Source: Marivivens sp.
Lineage (GTDB): Bacteria; Pseudomonadota; Alphaproteobacteria; Rhodobacterales; Rhodobacteraceae
DNA: 12,820 nucleotides
Direction of reading: 5' to 3'
Assembly (NCBI GenBank): GCA_024642185.1
Contig: JAHEBR010000039.1
Location: forward strand, 1-12,820
A program made the position numbers and the translations under genes. Positions 1 through 6,676 of this stretch are shown piece after piece; within the stretch, counting starts at the first letter, position 1; every line of letters begins with the position of its first letter. The notes under the pieces are model-generated. The model ran no database searches. It had not been told where the DNA came from and was given only the letters and a program-made list of their open reading frames with translations.

Positions 1-180
1 CTTGAAGACAGCCGCAACGGCGTCCTCTCTGCCCAAGCCGCTGGCCTCCGCGTGATCGTCACCCCTTCGCGCTACACGGCCGCCGAGGATTTCTCGATGG
101 CCGAATGGGTCGTGGCCGATCTCGACGCCAAGAACGTGGCGACCATCGGGCCGCTCGCCGACCTCGTCCAGACCGTCTGA
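1..180 (+). CDS. HAD-superfamily hydrolase, CbbY-like, C-terminal fragment
   Basis: The first 59 codons are the end of a gene that starts before the window; the stop is TGA at 178-180. The visible peptide begins with LEDSRNGVLSAQAAG and continues VIVTPSRYTAAEDF, a pattern typical of the C-terminal part of subfamily IA HAD phosphatases. In these the Glu-Asp pair binds the catalytic Mg2+ and the Asn-Gly-Ala-Ala region packs against it. The VTPS and EDF wording resembles CbbY-type sugar-phosphate phosphatases, often linked to the Calvin cycle, but the Rossmann core with the nucleophile Asp is outside the window, so the substrate cannot be judged. It sits 84 bp upstream of the lipoate ligase and need not be functionally related to it. 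Confidence 0.75.
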   Translation, partial: LEDSRNGVLSAQAAGLRVIVTPSRYTAAEDFSMAEWVVADLDAKNVATIGPLADLVQTV

Positions 181-264
181 CCTTTCCTCTTCCCCTGCGC
201 CGCATTCGCTGGCACATTTAGAAAAGCTGATATGTTTTGTCGGCTTTGTGCGAGGGAGGGTTGC

Positions 265-1338
265 ATGAAACTCAGAGTCATTGATTTCGGGATGGTCCCG
301 GCGCTGCGAAGCCAGGCTGTCTATCACGGGCTTGCCGAAACCATCGGCCCCGACAGCGATCCGATCCTGTCGCTCGTCTCGCCGCAGACGCCCTATGTCT
401 GCGTGGGGATGCACCAAGAGGTTGCCAAGGAGGTCGACGAGGATTTCTGCAAGGCGAGCGACCTTCCGATCTATCGCCGCCATGTGGGCGGGGGTGCGGT
501 CTATCTCGACGAGAACCAGCTTTTCACCCACTTCATCTATCCCCGCGACAAGGCGCCGGAGTTTGCGGTCAACCTCTATCCCCTGTTCATCGAGCCCGTA
601 GTGCGGACCTACAAGGAGATGGGGATCAACGCCAACTATCGCCCGGTGAACGATATCCATGTCGACGGACGCAAGATTGGCGGCACGGGGGCGGCCTCGA
701 TCGGCGAGGCGACCGTGATGGTGGGCAGCTTCATGCTCGATTTCGATACCGAGACCATGTCGAAATGCCTCAAGGTCCCGTCCGAGAAGTTCCGCGACAA
801 GCTGCGCCAGACGCTCGACGACTATATGACGACGATGGTCAAGCAACTGGGCCAAATGCCAGACCGTGCCGACATCAAGGCGCGGTTCCTCAAGCATTGC
901 GCCGATGTGCTCAAGGTCGAGCCGGTCTATGACCAGCCGACCGAAGATGAGCTAGCCGCCATCGCGCGGGCCGAGGCCGAGCTGGCCGATCCCGACTGGA
1001 CCTATATGAAGGCGCGCCGCTCGGTGGCGCATGGTGTCAAGATTTCCGAACACACGCATATCTCGGAAGGCGGCCACAAGGCGCCGGGTGGGATGATCCG
1101 CACGCGGCTTGTGAGCCATGACGGCAAGGTGCAGGAGCTGGATATCAGCGGCGATTTTACCTGCCTGCCGCCCGAAGGGATCGACATGGTCGCCGCGGCT
1201 CTCAGTGGCTGCGATCTCGACGAGGCGACGCTTGCGGCTGTTGCCGATGCCGCACTCGCGGGCAACGAGATCGATCTGCCGGGCGTCACCGGGGCCGATA
1301 TCGCCAAGGCCGTGATGGCGGCGACCGCGCAGCCATGA
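265..1338 (+). CDS. slpl(AB): Lipoate:protein ligase of the sHdr-associated sLpl(AB) type
   Basis: The 357-aa protein has the biotin/lipoate ligase fold. Key motifs are RRHVGGGAVYLD (residues 71-82, lipoyl-AMP binding) and NDIHVDGRKIGGTGAA (129-144), whose Lys137 matches the invariant catalytic lysine. Residues from about 260 to 357 (IRTRLVSHDG, then ISGDFTCLPPEG) look like the C-terminal accessory (LplB-like) domain, so catalytic and accessory parts are fused. In sulfur oxidizers such ligases load octanoate or lipoate onto LbpA; the likely target is the LbpA encoded at 8810, Lys71. I chose ATG 265 because GAGGGAGGG (252-260) precedes it. An in-frame ATG at 232 has no ribosome binding site. 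The stop overlaps the next start (ATGA), implying co-translation. Assignment to the sHdr-specific subgroup rests on context. Confidence 0.9.
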   Translation: MKLRVIDFGMVPALRSQAVYHGLAETIGPDSDPILSLVSPQTPYVCVGMHQEVAKEVDEDFCKASDLPIYRRHVGGGAVYLDENQLFTHFIYPRDKAPEFAVNLYPLFIEPVVRTYKEMGINANYRPVNDIHVDGRKIGGTGAASIGEATVMVGSFMLDFDTETMSKCLKVPSEKFRDKLRQTLDDYMTTMVKQLGQMPDRADIKARFLKHCADVLKVEPVYDQPTEDELAAIARAEAELADPDWTYMKARRSVAHGVKISEHTHISEGGHKAPGGMIRTRLVSHDGKVQELDISGDFTCLPPEGIDMVAAALSGCDLDEATLAAVADAALAGNEIDLPGVTGADIAKAVMAATAQP

Positions 1339-2024
1339 AGAACCTCTGCGTTATTCAACATACCGAGTCGGAATACCTCGGCTTCATGGAAGACCATATG
1401 GAAGGGCGCAACGTCCGCTTCCAGTATCGTCGGCCTTTTGCGGCGGGCGGGTCTATCCCGTCGGTCACCGGAAGCTTCGACGGCTTGGTGCTTCTGGGCG
1501 CAGGCCCATATGGCGTGGTCAGCGGACATATCTTGCCCAGCCTTGGGCCGGAGCTGCGCCTCACCAAGGCTTTCCTTGATGCGGGGCTGCCGGTCTTGGG
1601 GTTTGGCCTTGGGGCGGTGATCCTTTCGGTGGCTGCCGGTGGTGGGGCCGCCGAAGCTCCCCTGCGCTTTGAAGTGACGCGAATCAATCCGGTGGCCGAT
1701 TCGGCCTTTGGCGCGTCGCTGCCGAACGGTTTTCCGATGGCCTCCTACCTTCGAGACCGCCCAGTTCCGCCAAAAACCGCCGAAATTTCCGCCCTCGGCC
1801 CCAACGGTGAAATCATGGCATTTACAGTCAACGGCAACAGCCTCGGGATGGTCGGCCACCCCGGCTACAAGCGGGGAATGGCCGAAGACCTGATCATGGA
1901 ATTTGCGGAAACTCCTGAGGATACGGTGCCGGCGCTCATGAAGCTTGGCGACGAGCAGGCCGAAATTGCCGAGGCATTGAGCCTGATCATGGTCGGCATC
2001 GTCGATCATTGCGGCTGGATGTAG
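1335..2024 (+). CDS. Class I glutamine amidotransferase-fold protein lacking the catalytic triad (pseudo-GATase)
   Basis: This 229-aa protein follows the class I GATase pattern: an N-terminal strand (KNLCVIQH), a DGLVLLGAGPYGV segment (49-61) like the DGLILSGGP region, a nucleophile-elbow region PVLGFGLGAVIL (86-97), and a histidine region MVGHPGYKRG (172-181). In active enzymes the elbow reads G-x-C-x-G and the late motif HPE. Here the Cys position is Gly91 and the Glu position is Gly177, while His175 remains. Glutamine hydrolysis is therefore very unlikely and a binding or scaffold role is more plausible. The start codon overlaps the ligase stop by 4 bp, so the two are made together, which suggests a role in lipoylation or sulfur transfer. 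The reading frame is intact, so it is not an ordinary decayed gene. The specific function is unknown. Confidence 0.75.
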   Translation: MKNLCVIQHTESEYLGFMEDHMEGRNVRFQYRRPFAAGGSIPSVTGSFDGLVLLGAGPYGVVSGHILPSLGPELRLTKAFLDAGLPVLGFGLGAVILSVAAGGGAAEAPLRFEVTRINPVADSAFGASLPNGFPMASYLRDRPVPPKTAEISALGPNGEIMAFTVNGNSLGMVGHPGYKRGMAEDLIMEFAETPEDTVPALMKLGDEQAEIAEALSLIMVGIVDHCGWM

Positions 2025-2071
2025 GGCGGCCCCAAACCGCCTCTCCGGTGCTCAATCATGCGACAGCTTCG

Positions 2072-2099
2072 TTGACATAAAGAAAATTACATATAAGAT
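2072..2099 (+). promoter_or_regulatory. Sigma70-type promoter of the sHdr operon
   Basis: TTGACA at 2072-2077 is a perfect -35 hexamer. After 16 bp comes TAAGAT (2094-2099) as a -10; TATAAG at 2092 is a worse-spaced alternative. The stretch is clearly more AT-rich than its surroundings. It lies in the only long gap (141 bp) before the dsrE3C-sHdr genes, about 67 bp upstream of the first start codon, so it is the best candidate for the main operon promoter. Transcription would begin near 2106. Confidence 0.6.
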
Positions 2100-2105
2100 T
2101 TTCTT
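2080..2105. promoter_or_regulatory. Inverted repeat overlapping the operon promoter, candidate operator
   Basis: AAGAAAAT (2080-2087) and ATTTTCTT (2098-2105) are perfect reverse complements separated by 10 bp. The repeat begins just after the -35 and covers the -10, a classic position for a repressor. The right arm continues as TTTCTTGA (2100-2107), an 8-mer also found inside the palindrome upstream of the ArsR-rhodanese gene (12040-12047). The left arms differ, so a shared regulator is a hypothesis. AT-rich promoter DNA can give such repeats by chance. Confidence 0.4.
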
Positions 2106-2113
2106 GAGGAATG

Positions 2114-2125
2114 GACGCTAGCGTC
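2114..2125. repeat. 12-bp perfect palindrome in the operon leader
   Basis: GACGCTAGCGTC reads the same on both strands. It lies about 8 bp downstream of the presumed transcription start and 40 bp before the first start codon. A small stem CGGGA (2125-2129) / TCCCG (2136-2140) follows directly. It could be a protein-binding site or part of leader RNA structure; nothing in the sequence decides between these. Confidence 0.35.
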
Positions 2126-2165
2126 GGGAGGGGAGTCCCGCGCTGTGCGTCGAAAGGGAGGAACT

Positions 2166-2546
2166 ATGGCGAGCAAGCTGATTATCGTGATGGTCAATAC
2201 TGACCCTCGCAACGGGGAAGAACTGGGCGCGCCCTTCTTTCAGGCCACCGTCGCTGCGGCGATGGATTACGAGGTCGAGGTGATCTGCACCGCGACCGCC
2301 GGGCGCCTGATGAAGAAGGGAGAGGCCGAGAAGCTCGTCGTCAAGGAAGGCTCGCCCAAGACCGTCTATGATTTCATCAAGGACGCGCATGACGCGGGCG
2401 CCAAGTTCTTCTGCTGCTCGCCCAACCTCGATCTTTTTGAGATGACCGCCGACGATCTGATCCCCGAATGCGAAGGGATCGTGGGTGGAGCCCATGTGAT
2501 CGAGGCAATCATGGAAGACGATGACGTTCGCGTTCTGACCTACTGA
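2166..2546 (+). CDS. dsrE3C: DsrE-family sulfurtransferase, probably DsrE3C
   Basis: The 126-aa protein has the DsrE/DsrF-like layout: an N-terminal strand (SKLIIVMVN), an ICTATAGRLM segment near residues 40-49, and a strand ending in the adjacent cysteines Cys83-Cys84 (KFFCCSPNLDLFEM). The second half of that motif matches the persulfide-carrying position of DsrE proteins. From memory, Hyphomicrobium DsrE3C also uses a neighbouring Cys pair at this place and its gene sits just ahead of shdrC1, as here. The role would be a cytoplasmic sulfane-sulfur carrier between TusA and the sHdr complex. ATG 2166 is preceded by GGGAGG (2156-2161); an in-frame GTG at 2145 lacks a good site. It is the first gene after the promoter at 2072-2099. 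The subgroup name is less certain than the family. Confidence 0.8.
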   Translation: MASKLIIVMVNTDPRNGEELGAPFFQATVAAAMDYEVEVICTATAGRLMKKGEAEKLVVKEGSPKTVYDFIKDAHDAGAKFFCCSPNLDLFEMTADDLIPECEGIVGGAHVIEAIMEDDDVRVLTY

Positions 2547-2570
2547 CGCGCCAAGAGGGAGGCCGAAGCC

Positions 2571-3326
2571 ATGACAGCCCATTCGTCGATCCCGCTACCG
2601 CCGATCGCCGATCCGGTCTCAGACGGTGCGCCGGTCAGTCGCGAACAGCTCGAAGAAATCTTTGACGATATTCGGAACCACCCGACGTATAGTCACGAGA
2701 TCCACGGCTGTCTCAACTGCGGCATCTGCACGGCGACCTGCCCCTCGGCGCATTACTACGATTACAGCCCACGCGAGATCGTCCAGCTTCTCTGGACCGA
2801 GAACCTCGAAGGCATCTATGACGCGATGCAGGAAAAGATCTGGGCCTGCGCCCAGTGCTATACCTGCGCCGCCCGTTGCCCGTTCGAGAACTCGCCCGGC
2901 GGCCTCGTGATGATCATGCGGGAAGTGGCGATCAAGCACGAGTTTGAATCGGTCAAAGAGGTGCTGCGACCCTTCAGCCGCGTTCTGTTGAAGGTGGTTT
3001 CCACCGGCAACCAGCTTGCCCCCAACATGATCACCAAAGAGGCCTTCCCCGACTGGGGCCCCAACGTGGCCAAGGTCGATGCGCCCTTGGTGATCCTGCG
3101 CAAGGCGATCCCGATGCCGACGATGCACACGCTCGACACGGCCTGGGAAGTGAACCTCAAGACCTCGGTCGAACTCTACACCATCTGGGAAGCGACCGGC
3201 GTTCTCAAACAGCTCGAAACGGTTGATGAAAACCTCTTCGACGTCGTTGCCGACGTGATGGATGAGAAGCGCGAAGAGTGGGAAGACTGGCTCGACGAGC
3301 AAGACGACGAAGACGACGACGATTGA
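2571..3326 (+). CDS. shdrC1: sHdrC1, iron-sulfur subunit with two [4Fe-4S] clusters
   Basis: HdrC-type electron-transfer subunit of the sHdr complex, 251 aa, cytoplasmic. Two classical cluster motifs are visible: Cys47, 50, 53 and 57 (CLNCGICTATCP), and Cys93, 96, 99 and 103 (CAQCYTCAARCP). Between and after them is mostly helical sequence with no membrane segment, which argues against membrane-bound HdrE-linked forms. The C-terminus ends in a strongly acidic tail (EEWEDWLDEQDDEDDDD), which may aid docking or solubility. AGGGAGG lies about 10 bp before the ATG. The next gene starts 37 bp later. The order C1-B1-A-H-C2-B2 in this window matches the type I sHdr set and makes the C1 label firm. 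Confidence 0.93.
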   Translation: MTAHSSIPLPPIADPVSDGAPVSREQLEEIFDDIRNHPTYSHEIHGCLNCGICTATCPSAHYYDYSPREIVQLLWTENLEGIYDAMQEKIWACAQCYTCAARCPFENSPGGLVMIMREVAIKHEFESVKEVLRPFSRVLLKVVSTGNQLAPNMITKEAFPDWGPNVAKVDAPLVILRKAIPMPTMHTLDTAWEVNLKTSVELYTIWEATGVLKQLETVDENLFDVVADVMDEKREEWEDWLDEQDDEDDDD

Positions 3327-3363
3327 TACGCCTGTAGCTGCAACTGCACGGACGGAGGACATT

Positions 3364-4734
3364 ATGGCCAACGACACTACCAACGGTTCGAAATCGGGCG
3401 CCTACAACGGCTTTGGTGCCGACTGGACGCCGACCAAGCTGAGCACCACCGAAGCCCGCCGCGCGACCGACTGGGTCGAGGCGCGGATCGACAAGCGCGC
3501 GCTTCTGACCTCGAAAGAGCGCAAGGAAGATGTGCGCGACATCATGTGGCAGCTTGAAAAAGAGGGCGAGATCAAGGTTCACCGCGTGACCGACGTCCAC
3601 GAGCCGGTGATGGCCAAGACGCTTTACGGCTGGGATAAGAAAATCCCCACCAACAACCTCTGGCACCACAAATCCTGTGGCCAGTGCGGTAATATTCCGG
3701 GCTATCCCTCGTCGATCCTCTGGATCCAGAACCAGCTTGGCCTGAACTATCTCGACGAGACCGACCAGACCTCGTGCACCGCGTGGAACTATCACGGTTC
3801 GGGCATCGGCAACGTCGTGTCGCTCGCCGCCGTGTTCCTGCGGAATTTCCATCAGGCCTATGTCTCGGCCAAATCGCAAGGCCTGCCGGAAGGCACTTAC
3901 TACCCGCTCGTCCACTGCGGCACATCCTTTGGAAACTACAAGGAAATTCGTGGCTTCCTTCTGCATTCGGCCGAGCTGCGCGAAGAGGTGAAGACGATCC
4001 TTGGCAAGCTCGGGCGCCTTGTCGACGGCAAGCTCCTGATCCCCGAAGAGATCGTCCATTATTCCGAGTGGCTGCACGTCATGCGCCACCGCATCAAGGA
4101 TCGCCAGACGGTGGATGTCTCCAACATCCGCTCGACCGTCCACCCCGCCTGCCATGTCTACAAGATGGTCCCCGAAGACGTCATCTATGACGACACAGTG
4201 CTGAATGGCGATCGCACGGCGGTGACGACGGGCCTGCTGCAAACCCTCGGAACCCAGGTGATCGACTATTCGACCTGGTATGATTGCTGCGGCTTCGGCT
4301 TCCGCCACATCATCGGCGAGCGTGAATTCACCCGCTCCTTCGCCATCGACCGCAAGATCAAGGTCGCCGTGGAAGAGGCGCGCTCGGATGTGATGATCGG
4401 CCACGACACCGGCTGTATCACCACGCTCGACAAGAACCAGTGGATCGGCAAGGCCGTGAACAAGGTCTATGCGCTTCCCGTGATGGCCGATTGCCAGTTC
4501 GCCGCGCTGACCATGGGTGCGCATCCCTACAAGCTGGCCCAGCTGCACTGGCACGCCTCGCCCTTCGAGACCCTTCTTGAGAAGATGGGCATCGATTGGG
4601 AAAAGGCCAAAGCCGAGTTCGAAGGCTATCTCGACGAGGTCAAGGCCGGCCGCATCGAAACCCTTTACGACCCCAAGCGGGCCATCACCTCGGGCCCCGG
4701 CTACGTTCGGCCCAAAGCGATCGCAGGAGCATAG
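3364..4734 (+). CDS. shdrB1: sHdrB1, CCG-domain subunit
   Basis: A 456-aa HdrB-like subunit carrying two diverged CCG (cysteine-rich) domains, expected to hold the noncubane-type clusters of heterodisulfide reductases. The C-terminal domain shows Cys263 (HPAC), Cys308-Cys309 (YDCCGFG) and Cys351 (HDTGCITT), with Thr354 where the last Cys of CxxC would be. The N-terminal domain shows Cys105 and Cys108 (KSCGQCGN), Ser137-Cys138 instead of Cys-Cys, and Cys185 (VHCGTS) with Ser188 instead of the last Cys. HdrB of methanogens is about 300 aa, so the extra N-terminal 90 residues mark the longer sHdrB1 form. ATG 3364 follows GGAGG (3354-3358). The open frame extends upstream to 3262 inside shdrC1, without support. 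Its stop is 2 bp before the shdrA start. Confidence 0.92.
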   Translation: MANDTTNGSKSGAYNGFGADWTPTKLSTTEARRATDWVEARIDKRALLTSKERKEDVRDIMWQLEKEGEIKVHRVTDVHEPVMAKTLYGWDKKIPTNNLWHHKSCGQCGNIPGYPSSILWIQNQLGLNYLDETDQTSCTAWNYHGSGIGNVVSLAAVFLRNFHQAYVSAKSQGLPEGTYYPLVHCGTSFGNYKEIRGFLLHSAELREEVKTILGKLGRLVDGKLLIPEEIVHYSEWLHVMRHRIKDRQTVDVSNIRSTVHPACHVYKMVPEDVIYDDTVLNGDRTAVTTGLLQTLGTQVIDYSTWYDCCGFGFRHIIGEREFTRSFAIDRKIKVAVEEARSDVMIGHDTGCITTLDKNQWIGKAVNKVYALPVMADCQFAALTMGAHPYKLAQLHWHASPFETLLEKMGIDWEKAKAEFEGYLDEVKAGRIETLYDPKRAITSGPGYVRPKAIAGA

Positions 4735-4736
4735 TA

Positions 4737-5786
4737 GTGACGAAACCCGTTCTTATCGTCGGCGGCGGACCCGCCGGGCTCTCGGCAGCGCACGCCCTCG
4801 CCTCGGCCGGCCAGAAGGTTGTTCTGGTCGAGAAGGAAGACAGGCTCGGCGGCGCGCCCATTCTTGATGGCTATGCCAAGCTTGTGCCCTCGCACGAATG
4901 GGCCAAGGACGCCATCGGCGCCATGGTCGACCGCGTGCAGGGCCGCGAGGGCGTCGATCTGCGCCTGAACGCTCAGGTGCAGAGCTTTGACGGCGAGCCC
5001 GGTGCCTTCACCGCGACGCTGAAGGACGGAACCAAGATCGAAGCGGGATCGACGATCCTCACGACCGGCTTCACCCACTTTGACAGTGTGAACAAGCCCG
5101 AGTGGGGCTTTGGCACCTATCCCGACGTTGTGACCACCGTTCAGGTCGAACAGATGATCTCGTCGGGCAAGGGCATCCGCTGCCCCTCTGATGGCCGCGT
5201 GCCGGACCGCGTGGCGATCCTGCTCTGCGTCGGCTCGCGCGACCGTCAGATCGGCCGCGAGTGGTGCTCGAAGATCTGCTGCACCGTCTCGGCCAATATC
5301 GCGATGGAAATCCGCGAGCTTTCGCCCAAGACCAACGTCTATATCTACTACATGGATATCCGGACCTTCGGCCTCTACGAGGGCGATTATTATTGGGCCA
5401 GCCAGGAAGAGCATAAGGTCAAATACATCAAGGCCCGCATCGCCGAGGTCACTTCGGACGGCAAGCGCCTTCTGGTGAAGGGCGAGGACACGCTCATCAA
5501 GCGCCCGGTCTCGATTCCCTTCGACATGGTGGTGCATGCCATCGGCATGGACCCCAACGTGGACAACATGACCATCTCGTCGGTCTTTGGCGTCGATCTG
5601 AACAAATACGGCTTTATCGCCAAGCAATCGACCTACGCGCATCTGGCCGAGACCAACCGCCCCGGCGTGTTCGTCGCTGGCGCCGCGACCGGCCCCGAGA
5701 CGATCGACGACTCGATCGCCCAAGGCCAGGCCGCAGCAATGGCTGCGCTCAACTTCAAACCTGCTGGAAAGGTTGCGGCTGAGTAA
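4737..5786 (+). CDS. shdrA: sHdrA, FAD-binding iron-sulfur subunit
   Basis: Flavoprotein core of the sHdr complex, 349 aa, much shorter than methanogen HdrA (about 650 aa), as usual for sHdrA, which lacks the extra ferredoxin domains. The N-terminus has the FAD-binding VGGGPAGLSAA motif (residues 8-18), the acid VEKED (31-35) for ribose binding, and RLGGAP. A mid-protein cysteine group, Cys164, Cys177, Cys181 and Cys182 (REWCSKICCTVS), corresponds to the HdrA [4Fe-4S] site. A second FAD motif, FVAGAATGPETIDDSIAQG, lies at 312-330. The start is GTG 4737, supported by AGGAG (4725-4729); the frame is open further upstream inside shdrB1 without a site. The stop overlaps the shdrH start as TAATG. 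Confidence 0.93.
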   Translation: MTKPVLIVGGGPAGLSAAHALASAGQKVVLVEKEDRLGGAPILDGYAKLVPSHEWAKDAIGAMVDRVQGREGVDLRLNAQVQSFDGEPGAFTATLKDGTKIEAGSTILTTGFTHFDSVNKPEWGFGTYPDVVTTVQVEQMISSGKGIRCPSDGRVPDRVAILLCVGSRDRQIGREWCSKICCTVSANIAMEIRELSPKTNVYIYYMDIRTFGLYEGDYYWASQEEHKVKYIKARIAEVTSDGKRLLVKGEDTLIKRPVSIPFDMVVHAIGMDPNVDNMTISSVFGVDLNKYGFIAKQSTYAHLAETNRPGVFVAGAATGPETIDDSIAQGQAAAMAALNFKPAGKVAAE

Positions 5787-6676
5787 TGTTCGGATTTGCC
5801 CGCCAGGCCGAAAAGTCTGCCCCGGTGCCTGCGGCGCCGGTGCTGGACCTGTCGGGTCACCGCTTGCGGCGGGCGTTCGAGAACATGGTGCAGTCGGCCG
5901 AGCCCACGGGCGGGGTCGAGCGCTATATCACCGCGCTGATGCTCAAGGCCTCGCTCTTTGACGAGCTTCTGGGCAAGGGCCATATCGACAAGCTGACGAA
6001 AGAGGAATTCCTCGACCTCGCCGCTTTCGTGACCCCGGTGCGCCGCCGTATCGGCCAATGGCTGGCCGACAATGATTTCTCGATCATGCGCCAGCGTCTG
6101 ATCGAGTTGCTCATGGGCTGGTCCGACACCGCGACCGCCGACGAGCGCATCGCCGGCTTCGTGGCCTCTTTCCCGGCCGACAAGGCGCATCGCTGGGTGC
6201 GCGATCTGGCGGCCGAGGTTCTGCATTTCACCGCGCCCGACCGCTATCCGCTCATGTGCCGCTGGGTCTGGGATGCCAAGGTGAAGACCGGTGTCCTGCG
6301 CGAGATCTGGCACGCCGAGGATGTCGACGCCGCAAAGATCAACGCCGATGACGACTACCTGATGCACGCGACGCTGTCGGATGAACTTCAGGGCTTCCTC
6401 GCGGGCGAGGGCGTCTTCCGCGATCTGCCCTTCTATACCGATCTTCTCATGGCCCATGTCTATGCGGCCTATATCAACGACCGGGGCGGGCAATACCTGC
6501 GGACCGACTTCTCGATGGAAGGCGATCCGATGCTGCATACCCGCCGGATGCTCGGCCTCGATGCCGTGGATACCGAAACCGGCCGCACCCGCCTGCGTCT
6601 GATCGACGGCCAAGCTCATTTCCTGGGGGGAACCCCAGCCCTTCCCGAACCGGAGGCCCCTCGTGCCAATTCATGA
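5786..6676 (+). CDS. shdrH: sHdrH, accessory protein of the sHdr complex
   Basis: A 296-aa soluble protein with no recognised catalytic domain, identified mainly by position between shdrA and shdrC2, where type I sHdr loci always encode a conserved protein of this kind. It is rich in predicted helix (for example residues 45-125) and in Trp, His and Arg. It has a single cysteine, Cys158 (YPLMCRWVWDAK), so it is unlikely to bind an FeS cluster by itself. No signal peptide or membrane helix is seen. The start ATG overlaps the shdrA stop by one base, and its last 14 bp overlap shdrC2, so it is translationally coupled on both sides. The biochemical role is not known; a structural or assembly function is an inference. 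Confidence 0.82.
   Translation: MFGFARQAEKSAPVPAAPVLDLSGHRLRRAFENMVQSAEPTGGVERYITALMLKASLFDELLGKGHIDKLTKEEFLDLAAFVTPVRRRIGQWLADNDFSIMRQRLIELLMGWSDTATADERIAGFVASFPADKAHRWVRDLAAEVLHFTAPDRYPLMCRWVWDAKVKTGVLREIWHAEDVDAAKINADDDYLMHATLSDELQGFLAGEGVFRDLPFYTDLLMAHVYAAYINDRGGQYLRTDFSMEGDPMLHTRRMLGLDAVDTETGRTRLRLIDGQAHFLGGTPALPEPEAPRANS

Noticed and set aside
210..234. TGGCAC upstream of the ligase as a sigma54 -24 element or sigma70 -35
   Set aside because: There is no GC at the -12 position and no well-spaced -10 hexamer; the promoter of the ligase gene stays unassigned.
232..264. Upstream in-frame ATG at 232 as the ligase start
   Set aside because: It has no ribosome binding site, and the added residues do not look like the ligase N-terminus; ATG 265 has GAGGGAGGG directly ahead.
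1335..2024. Pseudogene call for the amidotransferase-like gene
   Set aside because: The frame is complete, overlaps the ligase gene precisely and has normal codon use, so loss of the catalytic residues looks like functional change rather than decay.
2025..2041. GGCGG/CCGCC hairpin after the pseudo-GATase gene as a terminator
   Set aside because: The stem is only 5 bp and is not followed by a T-run; readthrough into the next operon cannot be excluded.
3205..4554. Long minus-strand open frame (449 codons) opposite shdrB1
   Set aside because: It is an antisense shadow of a GC-rich coding gene; the + strand product has clear cysteine motifs and the minus product none.
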